Source of the DNA: an uncultured Pseudomonadales bacterium
GTDB lineage: Bacteria; Pseudomonadota; Gammaproteobacteria; Pseudomonadales; Porticoccaceae
Assembly (NCBI GenBank): GCA_905478725.1
Contig: CAJQJT010000205.1
Location: 1 to 15,848 of the forward strand
Reading direction: 5' to 3'
Length of the DNA stretch: 15,848 nt
Within the stretch, counting starts at the first letter, position 1. The number at the start of each line of letters is the position of its first letter. A program made the translations under genes and the position numbers. Positions 1 through 6,136 of the stretch are shown here, piece by piece. A model generated the notes under the pieces. It was not told where the DNA came from and searched no databases. It worked only from the letters and a program-made list of their open reading frames with translations.

Positions 1-210
1 GCCATCCTTCAAAAAAGCCGGATGTTTATCTGTCTCGTGATTGGTCGGCGCAACGACGTCTTCAAAGAATTTTGCGGCTTCCGGCAATACCACATCAACC
101 ATATCGCGGCTCGCTTCCTCAAACCCTGGTAGGCTGCAAATTTCGGAATAGTTAATAATCTCATCAAAGATAAATGCCAGTTCCTTCTGCGGTACTTTGT
201 ATACGCTCAC
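1..210 (-). CDS. Acyl-CoA dehydrogenase, long DmdC-like family (N-terminal fragment)
   Basis: This is the first 70 codons of a gene running off the left edge. The translation starts MSVYKVPQKELAFIFDE and continues through PGFEEASRDMVDVVLPEAAKF to VAPTNHETD. That is the N-terminal extension and first helices of the long (about 590-600 aa) acyl-CoA dehydrogenases, the group containing 3-methylmercaptopropionyl-CoA dehydrogenase DmdC and fatty acyl-CoA dehydrogenases. Such enzymes use FAD to oxidise an acyl-CoA to the enoyl-CoA in the cytoplasm. I chose the GTG at 208-210 because a GGGAG Shine-Dalgarno lies 7 nt upstream and MSVYK is the usual family start. The in-frame ATG at 214-216 would abut the GGGAG. 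The substrate cannot be told from this fragment. The gene is divergent from the phosphorylase gene at 373. Confidence 0.85.
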   Translation of the reverse strand, partial: MSVYKVPQKELAFIFDEIINYSEICSLPGFEEASRDMVDVVLPEAAKFFEDVVAPTNHETDKHPAFLKDG

Positions 211-288
211 GACCATTCTCCCTAGAATGCAAAAAAATAATTGATTTAGAATCAGCACTTTAGGAGTTTGACGTCCATCCTGTAAACC

Positions 289-318
289 TTAATCAATGAC
301 CATATGGTCTATGATCAA
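289..318. promoter_or_regulatory. Strong dyad symmetry, candidate operator between divergent genes
   Basis: The core GACCATATGGTC (298-309) is a perfect 12-bp palindrome. It is flanked symmetrically by ATCA (292-295) and TGAT (312-315), then by TT and AA at the outer ends. The result is a 30-bp dyad centred between 303 and 304 with only three mismatched pairs. It lies about midway between the divergent acyl-CoA dehydrogenase and phosphorylase starts, a typical place for a dimeric repressor (for example TetR or GntR type) to act on both promoters. No regulator gene is in the window, so the protein that would bind is unknown. Confidence 0.45.
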
Positions 319-330
319 GAGAAACAGTAA

Positions 331-345
331 AACCCACAGTGGGTT
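331..345 (+). promoter_or_regulatory. Short hairpin in the leader of the phosphorylase gene
   Basis: AACCCA (331-336) pairs with TGGGTT (340-345) around a 3-nt CAG loop. It ends 27 nt before the phosphorylase ATG and is followed after four bases by a TTTT run (350-353). If transcription starts upstream, the leader RNA would fold here, so it could be a weak intrinsic terminator, a leader structure or part of a DNA operator. The T-run is short, so I give it low weight. Confidence 0.25.
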
Positions 346-372
346 CAACTTTTCCGCTTACAGGAACAGAGT

Positions 373-1221
373 ATGTTAGGTATTATCGGCGGTTCCGGGC
401 TCTACAGCCTTGAAGGGTTGCAGATCGACAGAGAGCGAACTCTGATGACGCCCTTTGGAGCACCCTCAGGGGCAATCAGCTGCGGTGAATACGAGGGACA
501 GCAAATAGCGTTTCTCTCACGCCATGGAGCAGGGCATCGGCTACTGCCCCATGAGATCAATTATCGCGCCAATATCTATGCCCTCAAAGCCCTTGGCGCA
601 GAGCGTATTATTTCTTTTTCTGCCGCTGGCAGCCTGCGCCAACAAATTAAGCCCGGCGATCTAGCACTGGTTGAACAATATTTTGACCACACCAGAGGCC
701 GTCGCGCCCAGAGCTTTTTTGGCCAGGGTGTCGCCGCTCATGTATCCACTGCCAATCCGGTCTGCGCCGCCCTTAACGGCGACATTCAGCGCGCCGCAGC
801 CGCGGTGGGTCAGCCAATACATAGCAACAATACCTATGCCTGCGTCGAAGGCCCAAGACTGGGCACTAGGGCCGAGAGCTTCTTTCTCCGCGACGCAGCC
901 AGCTGCGACCTTGTGGGTATGACCAATATCCCCGAAGCCTTCTTGGCTCGAGAAGCCCAGATCGCTTACAGCTCAGTCTGCCTGATTACCGATTACGACT
1001 GCTGGATGGACGATCCCAGCCAGCATGTCAGCGTCGATAAATTCTTTGAGGTCTATAGCGACACCCTTGCCCGCGCCATTAGCGTTCTAAAACCCCTTGT
1101 GGCCAGCCCCTTCACTGCAACGTCCACACATATTCGTCAGGCATTAAAGAACTCAGTACTGACACCTCGGCATCAGCTCACAGCGGTAGAGCAGCATTGG
1201 CTTGAGGTCTTGGAACGTTGA
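373..1221 (+). CDS. mtnP: S-methyl-5'-thioadenosine phosphorylase family protein
   Basis: This is a purine nucleoside phosphorylase of the MTAP family (282 aa, cytoplasmic). The family cleaves 5'-methylthioadenosine with phosphate to adenine and 5-methylthioribose-1-phosphate. Visible motifs are the phosphate-binding GGSG (6-9), SRHG (49-52) with H55, HEINYRAN (60-67), SAAGSL (83-88), EGPR (159-162), the ribose-contacting MTN (183-185) and TDYDCW (206-211). The two Asp of DYD are the residues that read the 6-amino group of adenine in human MTAP. Methylthioinosine phosphorylases such as Pseudomonas PA3004 lack them, so adenine specificity is likely. About 30 residues after position 250 form a C-terminal extension. 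AGGA lies 7 nt before the ATG. The stop overlaps the next gene by 4 nt, and the two genes that follow are glycosyltransferase-like, so the substrate may be another 5'-modified adenosine rather than MTA. Confidence 0.88.
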   Translation: MLGIIGGSGLYSLEGLQIDRERTLMTPFGAPSGAISCGEYEGQQIAFLSRHGAGHRLLPHEINYRANIYALKALGAERIISFSAAGSLRQQIKPGDLALVEQYFDHTRGRRAQSFFGQGVAAHVSTANPVCAALNGDIQRAAAAVGQPIHSNNTYACVEGPRLGTRAESFFLRDAASCDLVGMTNIPEAFLAREAQIAYSSVCLITDYDCWMDDPSQHVSVDKFFEVYSDTLARAISVLKPLVASPFTATSTHIRQALKNSVLTPRHQLTAVEQHWLEVLER

Positions 1222-1859
1222 GCGATTCGCTTCGGCCTCAGCTGTCTATTATCATCCCCCTAGCCCCGGAGGAGACCCAACAGCAGAAGCTGCTCGCGGA
1301 TCTAGCGACTAGCTCTCTGCCGACTGAAATTATTCAGAGTTCACAAACGAGTCGCGCCACCAGCCTGAATTTCGGGGCTAAGCAGGCTCGGGGCCAGTGG
1401 CTATGGTTTTTACATGCGGATAGCCGCGTTAACCAAGACAATCTCCGCGCTCTTGAGAACAGCCTGAATCAAGATCAACAGAGCGCCGCCCTGCACTATT
1501 TTGATCTGGGATTTAAGGATAGTGGTCTTCTCTTAAAGATCAGTGCTCTGGGTGCCAATCTGCGTTCAAGACTGCTTGGCTGTCCCTATGGAGACCAAGG
1601 GTTTTGTATTTCCAAGAAAACGTTTTTAGCTCTCGATGGCTTCCCAGAAAATAGTCTGTACGGTGAAGATTTGCTCTTTGTCTGGCGTGCCCACCTGGCT
1701 CGTATTCCATTGCGGCGTATTCCTTCAACACTGCTAACCAGCGCCCGAAAATACCGTCAGCAAGGTTGGTTAAAGGTGACATTGCTACATCAATGGTACT
1801 GGCTCCGGCTGTCACTGCCTGAGCTGTTGAAACTTGCATTTAAGCCTAGGCGAGAATAA
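1218..1859 (+). CDS. TIGR04283-type family 2 glycosyltransferase (arsenosugar-associated family)
   Basis: This is a GT-A fold glycosyltransferase of 213 aa, probably cytoplasmic or membrane-associated. It starts with SIIIP at 10-14 and has GA.QARGQWLWFLHADS (53-69), whose HAD is the metal/nucleotide-sugar motif. Later come YGDQGFCIS (about 124-132), the ED motif in LYGEDLLF and TSARKYRQQGW near the C-terminus. These are hallmarks of TIGR04283, annotated as an arsenosugar-biosynthesis transferase. The segment that normally carries the first Asp motif (VDGGSxD) appears to be missing between EII (37-39) and SRATSLNFGA, making the protein about 18-20 residues shorter than usual. The TTG start at 1218 overlaps the previous stop as TTGA, with GAGG 10 nt upstream. 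The stop overlaps the next ATG by one base (TAATG), so the three genes are translationally coupled. Confidence 0.85.
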   Translation: MSDSLRPQLSIIIPLAPEETQQQKLLADLATSSLPTEIIQSSQTSRATSLNFGAKQARGQWLWFLHADSRVNQDNLRALENSLNQDQQSAALHYFDLGFKDSGLLLKISALGANLRSRLLGCPYGDQGFCISKKTFLALDGFPENSLYGEDLLFVWRAHLARIPLRRIPSTLLTSARKYRQQGWLKVTLLHQWYWLRLSLPELLKLAFKPRRE

Positions 1860-2539
1860 TGAGCTCGATCAATAGTGCTAGTGCAGTGGCCATCTTTGTC
1901 AAGACCCCCGGCCTGTCGCCGATTAAAACTCGTCTCGCCAAAACCCTAGGTCAGGTAGCCGCAGAGAGCGCCTACCGTCTCTGTGTAAAAGCGATTAAAG
2001 CAACAGTTGTGCAAGTTGATGCAGACGCATTCTGCGCAGTAGCGGAACAGGGAGGGCTAAGAGATCCTCTCTGGCAAGGCCTGGAATCTGTTCACACTGG
2101 CCCCGGTTGTCTCGGCCAGCGCCAGCATCAGGTTTACCAAAGACTGCTGCAGCGCTATCAACGGGTAATCTTAATCGGCTCTGACAGTCCCCAGCTAACA
2201 GCTGACAGGTTGCACCAGGCCATTGAGACCCTGAAAACCGAGCAATTTGTTGTGGGTCCGGCACTGGACGGCGGCTATTATTTGTTTGCCGGAAAGCGTT
2301 CTCTAAGCCAAGAGTTTTGGACCAATCTCACCTACAGCCGCAGCGATACCTGTAAGAACTTGCTTGCCGCCCTGCCCGCCAAAGCACATTTACTGTCGCC
2401 AATAACAGATCTAGATACCGTAGAAGACTTGCCCCAGTTGCACCGTGAATTATCCGCGCTGGGCACAGCATTAAGCCCAGAGCAGCGAGCGCTGCTCACT
2501 TGGATTGAGTGTCGAGAGAATTATTCCTCAGACTCTTAG
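1859..2539 (+). CDS. TIGR04282-type GT-A/nucleotidyltransferase-like protein (DUF2064)
   Basis: This 226-aa cytoplasmic protein belongs to the DUF2064/TIGR04282 family, named as an arsenosugar-biosynthesis glycosyltransferase. Signature elements are VKTPGLSPIKTRLA (14-27), GSDSPQL (107-113), GPALDGGYYL (133-142) and TDLDT (183-187). The KTPG..KTRL loop and the Asp motifs resemble sugar-phosphate nucleotidyltransferases and CofC-like guanylyltransferases. Activation of a sugar phosphate with NTP is therefore as plausible as glycosyl transfer. It partners the preceding TIGR04283 gene, which it overlaps by one base; the two families commonly sit together. The last two codons and the TAG stop (2537-2539) form the first unit of a 12-bp tandem array that continues downstream. 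Confidence 0.86.
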   Translation: MSSINSASAVAIFVKTPGLSPIKTRLAKTLGQVAAESAYRLCVKAIKATVVQVDADAFCAVAEQGGLRDPLWQGLESVHTGPGCLGQRQHQVYQRLLQRYQRVILIGSDSPQLTADRLHQAIETLKTEQFVVGPALDGGYYLFAGKRSLSQEFWTNLTYSRSDTCKNLLAALPAKAHLLSPITDLDTVEDLPQLHRELSALGTALSPEQRALLTWIECRENYSSDS

Positions 2540-2624
2540 CCAGATTCTTAACCAGACTCTTAACCAGACTCTTAACCAGACTCTTAACCAGACTCTTAAC
2601 CAGACTCTTAGCCAGACTCTTAGC
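2529..2624. repeat. Eight-unit 12-bp tandem repeat starting at a gene's stop codon
   Basis: Eight head-to-tail copies of CAGACTCTTAAC begin at 2529, 2541, 2553, 2565, 2577, 2589, 2601 and 2613. The first and the last two units end in AGC, and the second has CAGATT. The first unit contains the end of the TIGR04282 gene and its TAG. Because the period is a multiple of three, every later unit again places TAA or TAG in the same frame. The array lies between two convergent genes. On the plus strand it is C-rich and G-poor (four C, one G per unit). I see no T-tailed hairpin in this gap. Confidence 0.95.
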
Positions 2625-2643
2625 CACTCAACCGCTGCCACAA

Positions 2644-3576
2644 CTAATCCACCGAACAGCTGCCACCACCAAGAACACAGAAGCTGGCGCAGTGAGGATG
2701 ATTCAGCTGCACGCTCGCCTGTGCTTCAACCAGGCTAGCACCCAAATTGAACTGCTGATCATAGGCCAGCAATGTGCAGGCCATTACTGAGGGGTGTTGA
2801 TCACCTTTGCGCATCACCACCATGCGCGAGGAGGCACACATCATGGCATCTGGATCCACATTGAGAATCTGCCAGCAGTCTTCAGTGATCTCCGGCAGAT
2901 TGGGACCAGCGGTTATTTCCGGAAACAGCACCAGAGTCTTTTGATCAAAGGCATCCAGTTGAATATTGTGGCGTTTAAACAGCGCCGCATAACCCTCCCG
3001 CAGAACCTGCTCATCGTCACCCCATAGCCTGCGGCCCGCCACATCAATATTAAAGCCCTGTTGCGACAGCCAACTGAGCCCATCTAGCATCGGTTGCCAA
3101 GACTTTAAACCACGCTCCTGCTGGTGTAGCTTAGGATCAAAGTGGTCCATTGAAACCCGCACCCTCAGCTGCTTTGCATAGAGTTTCTGCAGAGCCAACA
3201 AACCAGACTGGCGCTTAAGCATGGGCCGCATGGCATTGGTTAACACCAACAGCCGAAAACCCCGGCGCAGAATTATCCCCATAATGGCAATAATATCCGG
3301 ATTGAAAAACGGTTCGCCGCCGGTTAAACCTATCTCCTCCGTACCCAGATCATGCTGCTGAATCTCATCGAGAAACTGCTGTACATGGCTGAGACGGATA
3401 AACTCGAGGCGATCATTGCTCGGGGATGATTCGATATAACAGTTGTTACAGGCGAGATTGCACAGAGTACCGGTATTAAACCAGAGGGTTTTAAGCTGTT
3501 TGAGTTCGACACTGGCCCGAGGACGACCAGAGGCAGTAAAAAGAGGGTTAGAGAACTTTTCTAATTGAGCATCCAT
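2644..3576 (-). CDS. Radical SAM protein with Cys-rich C-terminus
   Basis: This is a radical SAM enzyme of 310 aa. The 4Fe-4S/SAM motif is CNLACNNC with C39, C43 and C46. The SAM-binding TGGEP is at 85-89, followed by LTNAMRPM (112-119) and SMDHFDP. Further cysteines at C234, C247, C267, C296, C300 and C307 include the tail CASFCVLGGGSC and could bind an auxiliary cluster (twitch/SPASM-like). I recognise the overall family from other proteobacteria but know no established reaction. It does not resemble ArsS closely. It converges on the three-gene phosphorylase/transferase operon, which suggests a shared pathway. The start is ATG with only a weak ribosome site; a candidate promoter lies just upstream. 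Confidence 0.85.
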   Translation of the reverse strand: MDAQLEKFSNPLFTASGRPRASVELKQLKTLWFNTGTLCNLACNNCYIESSPSNDRLEFIRLSHVQQFLDEIQQHDLGTEEIGLTGGEPFFNPDIIAIMGIILRRGFRLLVLTNAMRPMLKRQSGLLALQKLYAKQLRVRVSMDHFDPKLHQQERGLKSWQPMLDGLSWLSQQGFNIDVAGRRLWGDDEQVLREGYAALFKRHNIQLDAFDQKTLVLFPEITAGPNLPEITEDCWQILNVDPDAMMCASSRMVVMRKGDQHPSVMACTLLAYDQQFNLGASLVEAQASVQLNHPHCASFCVLGGGSCSVD

Positions 3577-3610
3577 ACTCAGGTTCCGATCTATTGAATG
3601 CTTTAAGAGT

Positions 3611-3638
3611 AGTCTAAATAAGACTAAATGAGTCTCAA
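3611..3638 (-). promoter_or_regulatory. Candidate promoter of the radical SAM gene overlapping a 10-bp repeat
   Basis: On the minus strand TTGAGA (3633-3638) and TAGACT (3611-3616) are separated by 16 bp, a fair sigma-70 pair located 35-60 nt before the ATG. The same bases form three 10-bp periodic elements on the plus strand: AGTCTAAATA (3611), AGACTAAATG (3621) and AGTCTCAATG (3631). The AGTCT/AGACT alternation also makes inverted repeats. A regulator binding on one helical face over the promoter would fit. Confidence 0.35.
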
Positions 3639-3669
3639 TGCACTATCAGATCAGTAACCCAAGAACCGT

Positions 3670-4140
3670 TTAAGCGGCAGCAACAGGATCCGGTCGCGTC
3701 ACAGAGTAAGCCCAATAAAAGGCCACAAATTGCAGCGCCAAACGCACATAGAGTGCAGTAACAGGAATATCCGGAAACATCTCTGGGTTAAACGCCATAT
3801 ATAGATTCGCCGGATACACCGCGACCAGTAAGGCAACCAAGCCAAGACCAGCCAATGCCCGGAAACGGGGAATTAACACGCCGATACCACCCATAATTTC
3901 AAACAGACCACTGATATACACCAGGGCCAAATGAGCTGGGATCCAGGGCGGCATAATGCTCACATAGAAGTCTGGGGCAAACAGGTGGTGGAATCCGGCA
4001 TAGGTAAAAAAGGCACTGAGCAGAAACAGGAAGACGCGCTTTATCCCGCTTTTTGGAAGTTGCATTGAATCAATTACGCGCCGTAGCGGGCCTGCTTGTT
4101 GGGCAGGCTTGTTTCCCCTTAGGGCTTCCTGATTACTCAT
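3670..4140 (-). CDS. DoxX-family integral membrane protein
   Basis: This small inner-membrane protein (156 aa from the chosen start) has four likely membrane segments. They begin near VFLFLLSAFFTYAGFHHLF, ALVYISGLFEIMGGIGVLI, LAGLGLVALLVAVYPANLY and ALYVRLALQFVAFYWAYSV. The motifs AGFHHLFAPDFY, MPPWIP, GLFEIMGGIG and YPANLYMAFNP match the DoxX/DoxD-like group. Its members are linked to redox or detoxification processes, but their biochemistry is mostly unsettled. I chose the ATG at 4138-4140 because AGAGAGG sits 5 nt upstream. A longer reading to 4200 would overlap the upstream esterase gene. It follows the esterase by 28 nt on the same strand, so co-transcription is likely. Confidence 0.82.
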   Translation of the reverse strand: MSNQEALRGNKPAQQAGPLRRVIDSMQLPKSGIKRVFLFLLSAFFTYAGFHHLFAPDFYVSIMPPWIPAHLALVYISGLFEIMGGIGVLIPRFRALAGLGLVALLVAVYPANLYMAFNPEMFPDIPVTALYVRLALQFVAFYWAYSVTRPDPVAAA

Positions 4141-4168
4141 ATCTACCTCTCTCAAGTCAGGCTCTTGG

Positions 4169-6010
4169 CTAGAGAACTGATGATGTGCCAAATTCTTCAA
4201 TCAAATCTATGGCAATTCGTTCCTGATGAGAGCGGGCATCAAACTGCTCGCATTGGCCGTTATTCCAAGACTGGTAGCGAGCAACATCTGCACTGCCCAC
4301 ATTGGTCAGGGTTTCCCAGGCCAGCAGGCACTTTTCCATATGACTGGCATTATTATCAGCAGCAATTCCCGCCAGTAAAGTGTCGAGGGTTTCAGTCTCA
4401 AACTGCAGGCTTAAAAACTCATCACGATCAAGGCGTACGTAGGGTTTGGTCTTGCTGTTATAGCGCTGCCATTCGAAATCTAGAGACTGGTCCGGAATTC
4501 CAGAGTGAGCAAAATCACCCCAAACATCCATAAAGGTGCGCTCCATCTGGTCACGAGCCTCGCCTTCTGGATAGATATAGGAGGTCACTGGGCCGTACTT
4601 AAAATCACCGGTAACAAAAGAGATATCGGTACCATGAGCAGCACCAAAAATAGACGGGAAGTCGATAAAGAATGACTTCTCCTGGTCGTCCCAATCAAAG
4701 CGGTAGTTATACAGCTGATCGTAACCGGCCAGCTCCATAGCGCTTAGAGGCTCATCAACACCTCGAGCCTTCCAGGCCTGAGAACGAGTTCGTACCCAGA
4801 AGTGGTAAAGCAATGGATCTTTAATACTCACCTTTGGTGGCAGTAACTTGGTGAAGGGGTAGCTGGTTTCCATAAAATAACGGTGTAGGGCAAACCAAAG
4901 AGTCACTTCATCTTTGTTCGCACCAGAGATCACTGGGACATTCTTCGCATACTCGGGGTCCGCCATGGCCTCAACCATTCCCACTTTGGGAATCACAATA
5001 CCGTCGGCAGTGGTCAAGGGAGAGTAGTCAACGGTGTCCGGCTTATCGTTATACAGGGCAATAAACTCGCGAGCATCAAAGCTTTTTAACCGTTCGCGCA
5101 TAGTCTTGCCCGCCAGATCAGATTCACTAGCCCCCTGCTGAGCCAGCAACCTTTGGCTAATCTGCCAGCCACCGCGGGTCACGAAACTGTCCGCCCCATC
5201 GAGATTGTAAGCACTCTCCAGACTGCTGGTTACGGTGTAACCGGACTGGGCGATAGCGCGGTGAAACAAACCTTCGGCCAGAGGCGAAGCCAATAGCGCA
5301 TAGACATTGTGCGCGCCAGCAGACTCACCGAAAATCGTGACATTTTCAGCATCGCCACCAAAACCAGCAATATTGTCACGCACCCATTTCAGGGACTGAA
5401 TAATATCTAACTGTCCAAAATTAGAGGTCTGATCTGTGCCGCTCTGCTCACCCTGAATCGCCGGATGAGTAAACCACCCCAGTCCACCGAGACGGTAATT
5501 GATCGCCACAACCACGACGCCTTTGGCCGCAGCCAACTTGCTGTAATCATAATAATCTTTTAAACCCGTAGTATTGCTGCCGCCGTGAATCCACAACATC
5601 ACCGGATATTTTTTAGTCGCGAAATCCTTTGGTGCGCGGATATCCAAAACCAGACAATCCTCTGAACCAATAACACCCTCAGCACCGCCTTCAACACCGC
5701 CGTAACGACTCGCCTGCTGTACACAGGCGGTATCCTCACGCTCGACAATCAGCTGCTCTGGAGCAACCAGGTCACGTGGAGCACGCCAGCGCAGGTCTCC
5801 AACCGGAGGCTGGGCATAGGGGATATCAAACCAACTAACCACCTCGGCGCCGGCGATTTCGTCGACACTGGCATTTAGGCGTCCCTGAGAGACACCTGTA
5901 GCGGTTTTAATACTGTATTGGGGAAGGTTTTGCGGAACCGGCTGCTCTGGGAAAATCATGCCGCAGGCACTCAACATAAGCAGACTGGTGACAGTTAGAA
6001 TCAGTTTCAT
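4169..6010 (-). CDS. Type-B carboxylesterase lipoprotein
   Basis: This is a serine carboxylesterase (alpha/beta hydrolase, COesterase family) of 613 aa from the chosen ATG. It hydrolyses carboxylic esters, here outside the cytoplasm: MKLILTVTSLLMLSACG is a lipoprotein signal with lipobox LSAC. The nucleophile is S230 in FGESAG. The acid is probably E368 in GANKDEV and the histidine H459 in GAAHGTD. EDCLVLD and the oxyanion-hole region WIHGGSN (about 140-146) are also present, with Ser replacing the usual third Gly of HGGG. A GTG at 6041-6043 would add 11 residues. I prefer 6010 because the added stretch is the AT-rich motif that is untranslated leader before the DUF3604 gene, though no clear ribosome site precedes either start. 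Substrate unknown. Confidence 0.85.
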   Translation of the reverse strand: MKLILTVTSLLMLSACGMIFPEQPVPQNLPQYSIKTATGVSQGRLNASVDEIAGAEVVSWFDIPYAQPPVGDLRWRAPRDLVAPEQLIVEREDTACVQQASRYGGVEGGAEGVIGSEDCLVLDIRAPKDFATKKYPVMLWIHGGSNTTGLKDYYDYSKLAAAKGVVVVAINYRLGGLGWFTHPAIQGEQSGTDQTSNFGQLDIIQSLKWVRDNIAGFGGDAENVTIFGESAGAHNVYALLASPLAEGLFHRAIAQSGYTVTSSLESAYNLDGADSFVTRGGWQISQRLLAQQGASESDLAGKTMRERLKSFDAREFIALYNDKPDTVDYSPLTTADGIVIPKVGMVEAMADPEYAKNVPVISGANKDEVTLWFALHRYFMETSYPFTKLLPPKVSIKDPLLYHFWVRTRSQAWKARGVDEPLSAMELAGYDQLYNYRFDWDDQEKSFFIDFPSIFGAAHGTDISFVTGDFKYGPVTSYIYPEGEARDQMERTFMDVWGDFAHSGIPDQSLDFEWQRYNSKTKPYVRLDRDEFLSLQFETETLDTLLAGIAADNNASHMEKCLLAWETLTNVGSADVARYQSWNNGQCEQFDARSHQERIAIDLIEEFGTSSVL

Positions 6011-6024
6011 AAAAAGAGTCTTTT

Positions 6025-6041
6025 TTATTATTATTTTGTGC
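6025..6041 (-). promoter_or_regulatory. Leader motif shared with the DUF3604 gene (copy 1)
   Basis: On the minus strand GCACAAAATAATAATAA lies just upstream of the esterase ATG. The identical 17-mer occurs just upstream of the DUF3604 gene (12853-12869), preceded in both cases by a purine-rich AGAG-type stretch. The shared position before two genes for exported proteins suggests a common leader element, such as an AU-rich translational enhancer or small-RNA/Hfq site. Low complexity makes chance similarity possible. Confidence 0.35.
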
Positions 6042-6136
6042 ACTCTCTATCTTTGATACCCCACGGACGGGCCATGAGTAGGTGAGGTGCACTTATTATT
6101 CACTACTCTAGCATACGTTTTAGCCCGCAGAGACGA

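Noticed and set aside
242..254. Inverted repeat TGATT-TAG-AATCA upstream of the acyl-CoA dehydrogenase
   Set aside because: Short and AT-rich, likely chance; the dyad at 289-318 is far stronger.
2480..2497. Perfect hairpin GAGCAGC / GCTGCTC near the end of the TIGR04282 gene
   Set aside because: It is inside the coding sequence and has no T-run after it, so I do not call it a terminator.
2505..2790. Two overlapping plus-strand reading frames with repeated NQTL or LLTR residues
   Set aside because: They are alternative frames of the 12-bp DNA repeat and of the antisense strand of the radical SAM gene end; neither has a convincing ribosome site.
3428..3470. Possible selenocysteine context, since rSAM/selenodomain families co-occur with TIGR04282/04283
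   Set aside because: The radical SAM frame reads from its start to a normal TAG with its Cys motifs intact; I see no in-frame TGA that would need recoding.
3664..3679. Near-palindrome CCGTTTAAGCGG around the DoxX stop codon
   Set aside because: It has one mismatched pair and no T-tail, so it is weak as a terminator and could be chance.
4165..4533. 122-codon plus-strand ORF
   Set aside because: It lies antisense within the esterase gene, whose reading frame has clear catalytic motifs.
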